Positions 35,656-43,873 of a DNA stretch of 64,000 bases are shown one piece after another. The stretch spans positions 1-64,000 of the forward strand of contig NZ_VSMB01000005.1 of NCBI RefSeq assembly GCF_009805705.1. The letters run 5' to 3'. The DNA is from Ruania rhizosphaerae. GTDB taxonomy: Bacteria > Actinomycetota > Actinomycetes > Actinomycetales > Beutenbergiaceae. The notes beneath the pieces were generated by a model. It did not search any database, had not been told where the DNA came from, and saw only the letters and a program-made list of their open reading frames with translations. The position numbers were made by a program, and so were the translations under genes. Numbering within the stretch: position 1 is the first letter of the stretch; every line of letters starts with the position of its first letter.

Positions 35656-36381
35656 ATGGCTGTGACGACGCACGACACGCCCGCACGCCGGGCCCTGGTG
35701 GTACGAGGCGGCTGGGAGGGGCATGCTCCGGTCGAGGCGACCGACATGTTCCTGCCGTTCCTGCGCGAGCACGGGTTCGAGGTCGAGGTGCACGACTCCC
35801 TCGACGTCTATTCCGACGCCGAGGCCATGGCCGCGACCGATCTGATCGTGCAGTGCTGGACGATGGGCACGATCGAGAAGGATCAGTTCTCCGGCCTGGC
35901 TGCCGCGGTCGCGGCGGGTACCGGGTTCGCCGGATGGCACGGCGGGATCGCCGACTCCTTCCGCAACACCAACCACTACCTGCACCTGGTGGGCGGGCAG
36001 TTCGCCACCCATCCTTCCCGTCCCGCCGAGCAGTGCGAGGGAGAACAGCACGACAACTACTTGCCGCACCGCGTGAACGTCATCTCCGACCACGAGGTGG
36101 TCGCCGGTATCGAGGACTTCGACCTGGACACCGAGCAGTACTGGGTGCTGACCGATGACCTCATCGACGTGCATGCCACCACCACTCACCCCGCGCGTGA
36201 GGATCAGCCGTGGCACCGCGAGGTCACCTGCCCGGCGGTGTGGACGCGCGACTGGGGTGAGGGGCGCGTCTTCGTGGCCACTCCCGGGCACTCGGTGGAC
36301 GTGCTCGAGCACCCGAGTGTGCGCACCATCATCGAGCGGGGACTGCTGTGGGCGGCGCGCGAGCGGGCGGGGGAGCAGTGA
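35656..36381 (+). CDS. ThuA-like domain protein (trehalose-utilisation type)
   Basis: The 241-residue protein has the class I amidotransferase-like ThuA fold: RRALVVRGGWEGHAPVEATD at the first strand, a central FAGWHGGIADSFRNTNHYLHLVGGQF, and WTRDWGEGRVFVATPGHSVD near the C-terminus. ThuA proteins accompany sugar-dehydrogenase operons; some take part in 3-keto-sugar metabolism (family knowledge). The next gene is a Gfo/Idh/MocA oxidoreductase that overlaps it (TGATG), a very common pairing. The substrate is unknown. Confidence 0.88.
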   Translation: MAVTTHDTPARRALVVRGGWEGHAPVEATDMFLPFLREHGFEVEVHDSLDVYSDAEAMAATDLIVQCWTMGTIEKDQFSGLAAAVAAGTGFAGWHGGIADSFRNTNHYLHLVGGQFATHPSRPAEQCEGEQHDNYLPHRVNVISDHEVVAGIEDFDLDTEQYWVLTDDLIDVHATTTHPAREDQPWHREVTCPAVWTRDWGEGRVFVATPGHSVDVLEHPSVRTIIERGLLWAARERAGEQ

Positions 36382-37460
36382 TGAGCGTACGCATCGGCAT
36401 TGTGGGCCTGGGCAAGATCCTCGACCAGTACCTCGCCACCTTCGATCGGCTCCCGAACGCCCGGGTCACGGCGGTCGCGGATCTGAACGCGGCTCGCGCC
36501 GAGGAGGTTGCCGCCCAGGTGGGCGCGCGGGCGCTCAGCGTCGAGGCCCTGGTGGCCGACCCTGAGGTGGACGTGGTGCTCAACCTGACGATTCCCGCCG
36601 CGCACGCCGAGATCGCACACGCGGCGATCGCCGCTGGGAAGCCGGTGTACTCCGAGAAGCCGTTGGCGGCCACCACGGCCGATGGCATTGGGGTGTTGGA
36701 GGCGGCGCGGGCTGCCGGGATCCGCGTCGGGGGAGCGCCGGACACGGTGCTGGGCGCGGGGATCCAGACCGCACGAGCCGCCGTCGACGCCGGACGCATC
36801 GGTACCCCCACCTCGGCGACGGCCACCTTCGCCTGCCCGGGCCACGAGTCCTGGCACCCGAACCCGGACTTCTACTACCAGGCCGGTGGCGGCCCGCTGC
36901 TGGACATGGGTCCCTACTACCTGACGACGCTGGTGACCCTGCTGGGTGAGGTGACCTCCGTCGTCGGGGCCTCCGGTGCGGCGCACGAATCCCGCACGAT
37001 CGGTTCCGGCCCGCGAGCAGGGGAAAGCGTGCCGGTGGACGTGGCCACGCACGTGACGGGCATTCTCACCCATGCGAGTGGTGCGATCTCGACGGTGGTC
37101 ATGAGCTTCGACACGGCCGGTACGGAGGCGCCGAAGATCGAGGTGCACGGGACGAAGGGCTCGCTGAGCGTGCCGGACCCCAACCGGTTCGACGGCGACG
37201 TCCGGCTACGCGAGCTCGGTTCGCCCGAGTGGGCGGTGCTGGAGCCCTCGGCCGGTGACATCCCCGGCGGTCGCGGGATCGGCGTCGTGGACATGATGGT
37301 GGCGGAGAACGAGGCCGGCGTGCGGGCCTCCGGTGACCTCGCGCTGCATGTGCTCGACGTGATGGAGGGGCTGCTCACTTCTGCTGAGACGGGCCGGGCG
37401 GTCACGATCTCCTCCCGGGTGGAGCGTCCGGCCCCGGTGCCTCTCACCACCACCCGTTAG
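36381..37460 (+). CDS. Gfo/Idh/MocA-family oxidoreductase
   Basis: The 359-residue NAD(P)-dependent sugar dehydrogenase-like protein has an N-terminal Rossmann fold (IGIVGLGKILDQYL) and the family motif YSEKPLAATTADG, whose lysine is catalytic. The C-terminal sheet domain contains GGGPLLDMGPYYLTTLVTLL. Translation is coupled to ThuA by the TGATG overlap. Oxidation of a sugar C3 or C1 hydroxyl, followed by ThuA-assisted processing, is a reasonable inference. Its stop overlaps the end of the convergent LacI gene. Confidence 0.9.
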   Translation: MSVRIGIVGLGKILDQYLATFDRLPNARVTAVADLNAARAEEVAAQVGARALSVEALVADPEVDVVLNLTIPAAHAEIAHAAIAAGKPVYSEKPLAATTADGIGVLEAARAAGIRVGGAPDTVLGAGIQTARAAVDAGRIGTPTSATATFACPGHESWHPNPDFYYQAGGGPLLDMGPYYLTTLVTLLGEVTSVVGASGAAHESRTIGSGPRAGESVPVDVATHVTGILTHASGAISTVVMSFDTAGTEAPKIEVHGTKGSLSVPDPNRFDGDVRLRELGSPEWAVLEPSAGDIPGGRGIGVVDMMVAENEAGVRASGDLALHVLDVMEGLLTSAETGRAVTISSRVERPAPVPLTTTR

Positions 37461-38473
37461 CGGGTGCTGCCGCGGGTGCGGAGCCGGTGGGGCACCACCA
37501 CCTCCGCAGGGGGCGTCCCGGCACCTTCGATCCGGGCGATCACGAGGTCGACGGCGGCCCTCGCCACCGTGCGGACGTCCAGGTCGACCGTGGTCAGCGG
37601 GGGTGAGGTGTAGGCGCCTTCGTCGATGCCGTCCCAGCCGATCACCTGGACCTCGCCGGGGACGTTCCTTCCCAGCTCGCGCAACGCGTGCAGGGCACCG
37701 ACGGCGAGGATGTCGCTGGCGCACACGAGGGCATCGAAAGGGCGGTCGGCCCGGTGCAGGTCCGTCACTGCTCGTGCCCCCGCGGCGCGGGTGTAGTGCG
37801 GTGTGCGGACGATCAGGTCCTCGCTCGCTCGCGACCCGAGTGCGGCCATGAAGCCCTCGGCCCGCAGCCAGCCCGTGCCGTAGCGGTGCCCCGGGTCCGC
37901 GCCGAGGAACAGCGGGCGTGTCGATCCGCCGGCCAGGACGTGCTCGGTGGCCTCACGGGCGGCACGGTGGTTGTCGTAGATCACGTGGTCCAGCGGTGAG
38001 CCGGCTACGCGTTCGCCCAGCAGCACCAGCGGCACATGACTCTGCGCGGTCACGATGCTGGCGCCGTCCAGTGCGACGGGGCTGAGGATGACGCCGTCGG
38101 CCACCTGGGTATCGAACCCTCGCAGGGCTGCCCGTTCACGTGCTTCGTCTCCGCGGGTCTCCGTGATCAGCGCCGTGTACCCGCGCTCGGCGGCCGCTGC
38201 GAGCACCTCGTGCGCGAGGTCGGCGAAGTAGGGCGTGGTCAGCTCGGAGACGGCGAGAGCGATGATGAACGAGCGGCCGTACCGGAGCTGACGGCCGGCG
38301 GCGCTGCGGCGGTACCCGAGATCGGCGATCGCCTGCTCGACGCGTTCGCGGGTGGCGGGGCGCACGTTGATCTGCCCGTTCATCACGTTCGAGACCGTCT
38401 TCCAGGAGACTCCGGCACGTGCGGCGACGTCCTTGATGCTGGGTGGGCGCTGCGGGCCGGGCTCCTCGGGCAC
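37457..38473 (-). CDS. LacI-family transcriptional regulator (second)
   Basis: The 338-residue protein has the LacI DNA-binding domain (SIKDVAARAGVSWKTVSNVM) close to its N-terminus and the sugar-sensor domain with VIGWDGIDEGAYTSPPLTTV. It is divergent from the GH2 gene and convergent with the oxidoreductase gene, the stop codons overlapping. GTG 38473 is preferred, with a purine-rich GAGAGGG about 10 nt upstream; the frame is open further but outside homology. It probably represses the GH2 gene. Confidence 0.9.
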   Translation of the reverse strand: MPEEPGPQRPPSIKDVAARAGVSWKTVSNVMNGQINVRPATRERVEQAIADLGYRRSAAGRQLRYGRSFIIALAVSELTTPYFADLAHEVLAAAAERGYTALITETRGDEARERAALRGFDTQVADGVILSPVALDGASIVTAQSHVPLVLLGERVAGSPLDHVIYDNHRAAREATEHVLAGGSTRPLFLGADPGHRYGTGWLRAEGFMAALGSRASEDLIVRTPHYTRAAGARAVTDLHRADRPFDALVCASDILAVGALHALRELGRNVPGEVQVIGWDGIDEGAYTSPPLTTVDLDVRTVARAAVDLVIARIEGAGTPPAEVVVPHRLRTRGSTR

Positions 38474-38490
38474 GTCGGGTGATCCCTCTC

Positions 38491-38550
38491 TTGACGGGCG
38501 GACACTCTGCCGCCTACGGTAACGGAGACGACGATTACAACGTGAGAATC
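38491..38550 (+). promoter_or_regulatory. GH2 promoter with candidate LacI operator
   Basis: TTGACG (38491-38496) and TACGGT (38515-38520) are 18 nt apart. Just downstream of the predicted start, GATTACAACGTGAGAATC (38533-38550) is an imperfect palindrome centred on CG with 6 of 9 positions symmetric. The size and central CG fit a LacI-type operator for the divergent regulator. Confidence 0.5.
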
Positions 38551-38588
38551 CAGTGCTGGACTCTTCCCCGAGACGATGAGGTTGCGCC

Positions 38589-40397
38589 ATGACCGCCGAG
38601 ATCCCCCGCCCGGAGCACCCCCGCCCGCAGGTTGTCCGCGACACCTGGATCAACCTCAACGGCCGCTGGGACTTCGAGTTCGACCCGGGTGACTCCGGGC
38701 TTGAACGCGGACTGCTCGAGACGGCTCTCAGCGGGACGATCATGGTGCCCTTCGCACCCGAGTCCGAGCTCTCTGGCATCGGTGACGTCGATTTCCACGA
38801 GGCCGTCTGGTACCGGCGGGAGGTGACGATCCCGGCCGGGTGGGCCGGTCTGCGGCCCCAGCTCCACTTCGCCGCTGTCGACCACGACGCCACGGTGTGG
38901 GTAGACGGGAACGAGGTGGTGCGCCACCGTGGTGGCTTCACGCCGTTCACCGCCGACCTGACAGGTCTCGCCGAGGCCGGTCAGACGGTCACCGTGACCG
39001 TGCGGGCGCGGGACCCCCGCCGGGGGCCGCAGGCGCGGGGCAAACAGGCCACCTGGTACGCCAACACCGGCTGCCACTACACGCGTACCACCGGCATCTG
39101 GCAGAGCGTCTGGCTCGAAGGCGTCCCCGAGGTGGCGATCGGACGCCCCCGGATCACCCCGGACGTGGCCGGCGGCCGGTTCCACGTGAGCGTGCCACTG
39201 ACGGCGAACCGTCCCGGGCAGCGCGTGCGCGTCGAGGTGCGCGACGAGGCGGGCGTGGTGGCCACGGACGAGGTGGCAGCGGATCTGGATCTGGCTCCCT
39301 CCGCCGTCGTGAACCTCCCGGCCGAGCGGGTGCACCTGTGGCAGCCCGGCGACCCCCATCTGTATGACGTGGACATCACCCTCCTGGATGGCGACACCGT
39401 GCTGGACCAGGTGGCCAGCTACGCCGGGCTCCGGTCGGTGAGCATCGACGGACGCAAGATCCTGCTCAACGGCAAGCCCGTCTTCCAGCGGCTCGTGCTG
39501 GACCAGGGGTACTGGCCCGAGAGTCTGATGACAGCACCGAGTGAGGAGGCGCTGGTGCGCGACATCGAGCTCTCCCTGGCCGCCGGGTTCAACGGGGCAC
39601 GGCTGCACCAGAAGGTGTTCGAGGAGCGCTTCCTCTACCACGCCGACCGTCTCGGCTACCTGGTGTGGGGCGAGTTCGGCGACTGGGGTATCAGTGGCCA
39701 CGGCACCCCGGGCGACCATCAGCAGCCGACGGCGTCCTTCGTCACCCAGTGGCTGGAGGCGGTGGAGCGCGACTACTCCCACCCTTCGATCATCGGGTGG
39801 TGCCCGCTGAACGAGACCTACCAGCACCTGCACGACCGGATCACCCAGCTGGACGACGTCACGCGCGCGATGTTCCTGGCCACCAAGGCCATGGACACCA
39901 CCCGGCCCGTGCTGGACGCCTCCGGCTACTCCCACCGCGTGCTCGAGACCGACGTGTGGGACTCCCACAACTACACCCAGGATCCGGAGCAGTTCGCCCG
40001 TGAGGTCGGTGGCCTGGCCCGCGGGGAGGCCCACACGAACACCCACGACGGCGCCACGATCTCCCAGCCGTACGCCGGGCAGCCGTACTTCGTCAGCGAG
40101 TACGGGGGCATCTGGTGGAACCCCGAGCGCGCAGCCGAGGCACTCGGCACGAAGCGTGACGACTCCTGGGGGTACGGCGACCGGGTGCGGGACGAGGAAG
40201 GCTTCCACGAGCGTTTCGCGGGTCTGACGAACGCGCTCCTGGACGATCCGGAGATGTTCGGCTACTGCTACACCCAGCTCACCGACGTCTTCCAGGAGGA
40301 GAACGGGATCTACCGCTTCGACCGGTCGGAGAAGCTGGACGTCTCCAGGGTGCGGGCTGTGCAGGAGCGCCCGGCGGCGTTCGAACGGGAGGGCTGA
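38589..40397 (+). CDS. Glycoside hydrolase family 2 (beta-galactosidase/beta-glucuronidase type)
   Basis: The 602-residue enzyme has the three GH2 modules: an N-terminal jelly-roll sugar-binding domain (about 15-180, with VWYRREVTIPAGW and FTADLT), an Ig-like domain (about 185-280), and a TIM barrel. The acid/base Glu409 lies in PLNET and the likely nucleophile Glu504 in VSEYGG. There is no signal peptide, so it works in the cytosol. It is shorter than LacZ, and the substrate cannot be told. A divergent LacI suggests sugar-dependent induction. Confidence 0.93.
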   Translation: MTAEIPRPEHPRPQVVRDTWINLNGRWDFEFDPGDSGLERGLLETALSGTIMVPFAPESELSGIGDVDFHEAVWYRREVTIPAGWAGLRPQLHFAAVDHDATVWVDGNEVVRHRGGFTPFTADLTGLAEAGQTVTVTVRARDPRRGPQARGKQATWYANTGCHYTRTTGIWQSVWLEGVPEVAIGRPRITPDVAGGRFHVSVPLTANRPGQRVRVEVRDEAGVVATDEVAADLDLAPSAVVNLPAERVHLWQPGDPHLYDVDITLLDGDTVLDQVASYAGLRSVSIDGRKILLNGKPVFQRLVLDQGYWPESLMTAPSEEALVRDIELSLAAGFNGARLHQKVFEERFLYHADRLGYLVWGEFGDWGISGHGTPGDHQQPTASFVTQWLEAVERDYSHPSIIGWCPLNETYQHLHDRITQLDDVTRAMFLATKAMDTTRPVLDASGYSHRVLETDVWDSHNYTQDPEQFAREVGGLARGEAHTNTHDGATISQPYAGQPYFVSEYGGIWWNPERAAEALGTKRDDSWGYGDRVRDEEGFHERFAGLTNALLDDPEMFGYCYTQLTDVFQEENGIYRFDRSEKLDVSRVRAVQERPAAFEREG

Positions 40398-40401
40398 GGT
40401 C

Positions 40402-41652
40402 TCAGACGTCCTCGCCCAGCGCCCGCAGGGTGGCGGTGTCCAGACCGAGGATCGCCTCCTCGTCGGGGCGGTGCTGTAGCACGGTGTCGATGTAGTGCGG
40501 CACGACCTCGCTCATCGGGATGTCGTGCCCGGCCTCCTGGGCCATGAACCAGCGGTGCTCGAGCACCTCGTGGTAGATCTCGGCCGGTTCGAGCTTGCCG
40601 CGCATGTCCCGCGGGATCGCGCGCACGGTCGGTTCGAAGACGTCCGCGAGCCACTCGTGGGCGACGAACTCCTCGTCCTCGTTCTGCTGCTCGGTGGCGG
40701 CCTGGTAGGTGTCCATGTCGTTGAGGAGCCGGCGGGCCTGGTTCTCCTCCACGTCCAGCCCGGTCAGGCGCATCAGCCGGCGATGGTGGTGGCCCGGGTC
40801 GACGACCTTCGGCTGGATGGACAAGGTGGTGCCGTCGATATCGGTGGTCATCTGCACCTCGCCGACGTCGTAGCCGAGCTGGTTCAGGCGCTGGATCCGT
40901 GCTGCGACCCGCCACCGATCGTCGGCGCCGAACTCCTCGACCCCGAGCAGCTCGTTCCACAGTTCCCGGTAGCGGGTGACGATCATCTCGCCCACGGCCA
41001 CGGTGTCGACGTCATCGACCAACAGCTCCCCGGCCTCCAGGTCCATCAGCTCGCCGATGATGTTGACCCGCGCGATCTCGAGGTCGTACTCGCGCTGACC
41101 GTCGGTGAGGGCGTCGTGCAGGTCGCCGGTCTCGGCGTCCACCAGGTAGGCGGCGAACTCGCCCGCGTCGCGCCGGAAAAGGGTGTTGGAGAGGGAGACA
41201 TCGCCCCAGTAGAAGCCGGTCAGGTGCAGACGGACCAGCAGCACGGCGAGCGCGTCGATCAACCGGGTGGCCGTGTCCGGTGCGAGGTACCGGCTGAACA
41301 GGGCACGGTACGGCAGCGAGAACTTCAGGTGCTGGGTGATCAGCACCGGGCTCAGCTCCTCGCCCTCGGGTGTGCTGCGCCCGGCGATCACCCCGACCGG
41401 CTCCACGGCAGGGACATCCAGCTTCTGCAGGTCGCGCAGCAGCTGGTACTCGCGATAGGCGACCGATTCGCCGATCTCCTTGACGGCGAGCACCTTGCCC
41501 GAGAGGCGCACGAAACGCACCACGTGGCGGGAGATGCCGCGGGGGAGTGCCGCGAGATTCTCGGCCGGCCAGTCCTCGAGTGCGATGTGCCACGGCAGAT
41601 CCAGGATGGCTGGATCCGGGGAGGCGGAGGTGATCTGCAAGGACTGCGGCAT
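40402..41652 (-). CDS. DUF4032 protein with kinase-like N-terminal domain
   Basis: The 416-residue protein has an N-terminal WaaP/Kdo-kinase-like fold. Lys58 in LAVKEI, Glu69 in YREYQLL, Asp151 and Asn156 in WGDVSLSNTLF, and Asp172 in YLVDAETG correspond to the ATP-binding Lys-Glu pair, catalytic loop and DFG-type Asp of protein and sugar kinases. The C-terminal half is DUF4032. The substrate is unknown; the neighbours are a sugar-ABC ATPase and trehalose genes. It is separated from the upstream ATPase gene by a terminator, so it likely has its own promoter (weak GAGACT 6 nt before the ATG). Confidence 0.82.
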   Translation of the reverse strand: MPQSLQITSASPDPAILDLPWHIALEDWPAENLAALPRGISRHVVRFVRLSGKVLAVKEIGESVAYREYQLLRDLQKLDVPAVEPVGVIAGRSTPEGEELSPVLITQHLKFSLPYRALFSRYLAPDTATRLIDALAVLLVRLHLTGFYWGDVSLSNTLFRRDAGEFAAYLVDAETGDLHDALTDGQREYDLEIARVNIIGELMDLEAGELLVDDVDTVAVGEMIVTRYRELWNELLGVEEFGADDRWRVAARIQRLNQLGYDVGEVQMTTDIDGTTLSIQPKVVDPGHHHRRLMRLTGLDVEENQARRLLNDMDTYQAATEQQNEDEEFVAHEWLADVFEPTVRAIPRDMRGKLEPAEIYHEVLEHRWFMAQEAGHDIPMSEVVPHYIDTVLQHRPDEEAILGLDTATLRALGEDV

Positions 41653-41719
41653 GGTCCTAGTCTCTCAGGTTCGGCGTTTGCGGCACCCTCTCGCCTGGGG
41701 AAGGCACCCGGACATGCGA

Positions 41720-41752
41720 AACGGGGGCGAGCCGCAGTGGCCCGCCCCCGTT
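41720..41752 (-). terminator. Terminator after the sugar-ABC ATPase gene
   Basis: A 10-bp perfect stem (41720-41729 with 41743-41752) ends, read on the minus strand, in GTTT, 20 nt after the ATPase stop codon. It separates this gene from the downstream DUF4032 gene. Confidence 0.65.
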
Positions 41753-41772
41753 CCAGGGCTAGTGCGCCCGGA

Positions 41773-42897
41773 TCACTCCGGCAGACGCTGGCCGGTCGCG
41801 GAGGAGAACAGGTGCTTCTGACCGTCCTCGATCTGGATGTAGACCGTGTCACCCTTCATCGGGGGGTTACGCGGCTCGACGCGCACGATCACCTGGGCGT
41901 CGCCGGCACCGGAGGAGATGTGCTCGGAGGCTTCCTTGTCGAGCATCTCGCCGTAGACGAAGGCGTCCGAGCCGAGCTCTTCGACCAGGTTCACCCTGAT
42001 GCCGAACGAGGCCTCAGTGCCCTCGGAGACGAGGTGCGTGGCCTCCGGGCGGAACCCGAGTGTGATCTCTCCCTTGTCCTCATCGGTGATCGCATCGAGG
42101 GTGGTGCGGGTCAGCGGGATGTGCGCCCCGCCGAGGTTGGCCTTGCCGTCGGCGACCTTGAAGGAGCCCAGGTTCATGGCCGGGGAGCCGATGAAGCCGG
42201 CGACGAACACGTTCTGCGGGGTGTCGTACATGTCGCGCGGGGTGCCGACCTGCTGCAGCACACCGTCCTTGAGCACGCAGATCCGGTCACCCATCGTGAG
42301 GGCCTCGGTCTGGTCGTGCGTCACGTACACGGTGGTGACGCCGAGACGGCGCTGGAGCGAGGCGATCTGGGTACGGGTCTGCACACGCAGCTTCGCGTCC
42401 AGGTTCGACAGCGGCTCGTCCATGAGGAACACCTGCGGCTGACGCACGATCGCGCGGCCCATGGCCACACGCTGACGCTGACCACCGGAGAGCGCCTTCG
42501 GCTTCCGGTCCAGGTACTCGCTCAGGTCGAGGATCTTGGCGGCCTCTTCGACGCGCTGGCGGATCTCAGCCTTCGGCTTGCCGGCGATCTTCAGGGCGAA
42601 GCCCATGTTGTCGGCGACGGACATGTGCGGGTACAGCGCGTAGTTCTGGAACACCATCGCGATGTCACGGTCCTTGGGCTGCACGTCGGTGACGTCGCGG
42701 TCACCGATGAGGATGCGGCCGGAGTTGACGTCCTCGAGACCGGCGAGCATGCGCAGGGAGGTGGACTTACCGCAGCCGGAGGGGCCGACGAGAACGAGGA
42801 ACTCGCCGTCCTCGACCTCGAGGTTGAGAGCGTCCACCGCGGGGCGCTCGGTGCCGGGGTAGATCCGGCTTGCGTGGTCATAGGTCACAGTTGCCAT
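41773..42897 (-). CDS. ugpC: Sugar ABC transporter ATP-binding protein, UgpC/MsmX type
   Basis: The 374-residue ATPase has Walker A GPSGCGKST, Q-loop MVFQNYALYPHMSV, signature LSGGQRQRVAMGRAI, Walker B VFLMDEPLSNLDAKLR and the H-loop YVTHDQTEA. A C-terminal TOBE regulatory domain (about 240-370) follows. Such proteins serve many family 1 sugar importers (MsmX in Bacillus), so it may energise the transporter of the orphan binding protein at 32153. ATG 42897 is preferred, with AAGGGAAAG upstream; an upstream in-frame ATG lacks homology. Confidence 0.94.
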   Translation of the reverse strand: MATVTYDHASRIYPGTERPAVDALNLEVEDGEFLVLVGPSGCGKSTSLRMLAGLEDVNSGRILIGDRDVTDVQPKDRDIAMVFQNYALYPHMSVADNMGFALKIAGKPKAEIRQRVEEAAKILDLSEYLDRKPKALSGGQRQRVAMGRAIVRQPQVFLMDEPLSNLDAKLRVQTRTQIASLQRRLGVTTVYVTHDQTEALTMGDRICVLKDGVLQQVGTPRDMYDTPQNVFVAGFIGSPAMNLGSFKVADGKANLGGAHIPLTRTTLDAITDEDKGEITLGFRPEATHLVSEGTEASFGIRVNLVEELGSDAFVYGEMLDKEASEHISSGAGDAQVIVRVEPRNPPMKGDTVYIQIEDGQKHLFSSATGQRLPE

Positions 42898-42903
42898 GAC
42901 TGC

Positions 42904-42934
42904 GTCTTTCCCTTCACCGGCAGGTACGTGCCGG
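42904..42934 (-). promoter_or_regulatory. Hairpin directly upstream of the ugpC ribosome binding site
   Basis: CCGGCA (42917-42922) and TGCCGG (42929-42934) form a perfect 6-bp stem with a 6-nt loop. On the minus strand it lies a few nucleotides before the purine-rich AAGGGAAAG used for ugpC initiation. A possible role in translation control or mRNA stability is inference. Confidence 0.4.
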
Positions 42935-43021
42935 ACGATCCGTTGTGAAGAGTGCCATGCGAGTGTCTCCGCTGACACGGCACCACCGGTCGGAGGTACC
43001 GCAGATCATTGTGTCACAGGT

Positions 43022-43855
43022 TCAGTCCTGGTGATGTGACGCCCGCCACGATGCGAGATCGGTCAGCACCCGCGCCATCGCCGGTTCGTCCGCCACCCGG
43101 AAGGGTGCCACGGTCTCGGCCTGACCGACCTTGATGCCGAGGTCGCCTCGGCCCAGCGTGGCCAGTGCAGTCTCGTCGGTGACGTCGTCGCCGGCGTAGA
43201 GCACCGCGACCTCTCCGAGTCGCTCGCGCAGGGCTGTCAGAGCTGCTCCCTTGGTCACATCGACCACAGCGAGCTCCACCACCTGGTTCCCGTGCATCGC
43301 GTGCACACCGGGCAGTTGCCCCGGCCCGTCGTGGGCCGCACTGAGGGCACGCTCGGCCACGTCCTCGGCCGCGGTGCGGGAGTGCAGCACGGCAGCGGCC
43401 GGTTTGTGCTCCACCCAGGTGCCCGGGTGGAGTGCGGCGATACCCTCGACGGCGGAGGTCACCTCGGCGAGCAGGTCCGCCTCGGTCCCGGCGAGGGTGA
43501 ACGGCACCCGGTGCAGCGTGCCATCGGCGTCGAGTTCGGCGGTCTCGGCCCCATGGCTGCCGACCAGCCACGTTCCGGCGGGCGGATCGGCGAGCGCCTG
43601 CAGCTGGTCGACAGGACGCCCGGAGACCAGGGCGAGCTGGACGCCGTCGGTGGCTGAGAGCCGGCGCAGTGCCTTGCTCGCCTCCGGGAGCGGTCGGGCG
43701 TCGGCCGGGTCGGGGACGAACGGGGCCAGGCAGCCGTCGAAGTCCAGGGCGATCAGGACGCTGGGTGCGGCGGCGAAGGTGCGCAGCGCCTCGGCGAACG
43801 GAACGTGATCGAGGTGACCTACGCCGTCGGGAGTGACATCGGGGGATGTGGACAC
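43022..43855 (-). CDS. otsB: Trehalose-6-phosphate phosphatase
   Basis: The enzyme removes phosphate from trehalose 6-phosphate. The 277-residue HAD-superfamily protein has motif I IALDFDGCLAPF (Asp nucleophile), the cap-domain segment HKPAAAVLHSR, and the C-terminal motif AVLYAGDDVTDETAL that binds Mg. AGGAGG lies 5 nt before GTG 43855, and the gene begins 18 bp after otsA ends, so both form one operon. Confidence 0.95.
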   Translation of the reverse strand: MSTSPDVTPDGVGHLDHVPFAEALRTFAAAPSVLIALDFDGCLAPFVPDPADARPLPEASKALRRLSATDGVQLALVSGRPVDQLQALADPPAGTWLVGSHGAETAELDADGTLHRVPFTLAGTEADLLAEVTSAVEGIAALHPGTWVEHKPAAAVLHSRTAAEDVAERALSAAHDGPGQLPGVHAMHGNQVVELAVVDVTKGAALTALRERLGEVAVLYAGDDVTDETALATLGRGDLGIKVGQAETVAPFRVADEPAMARVLTDLASWRASHHQD

Positions 43856-43873
43856 GGTGACCTCCTGGCGGGA

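Noticed and set aside
38535-40208. 557-codon minus-strand open frame
   Set aside because: It is antisense to the GH2 gene, whose catalytic motifs are intact.
31042-40397. Carbohydrate cluster as a mobile island
   Set aside because: Base composition matches the flanks, and there is no integrase, transposase, tRNA attachment site or flanking repeat.
40495-42948. 817-codon plus-strand open frame
   Set aside because: It lies antisense to the DUF4032 and UgpC genes, which have clear domain motifs; long antisense frames are expected in high-GC DNA.
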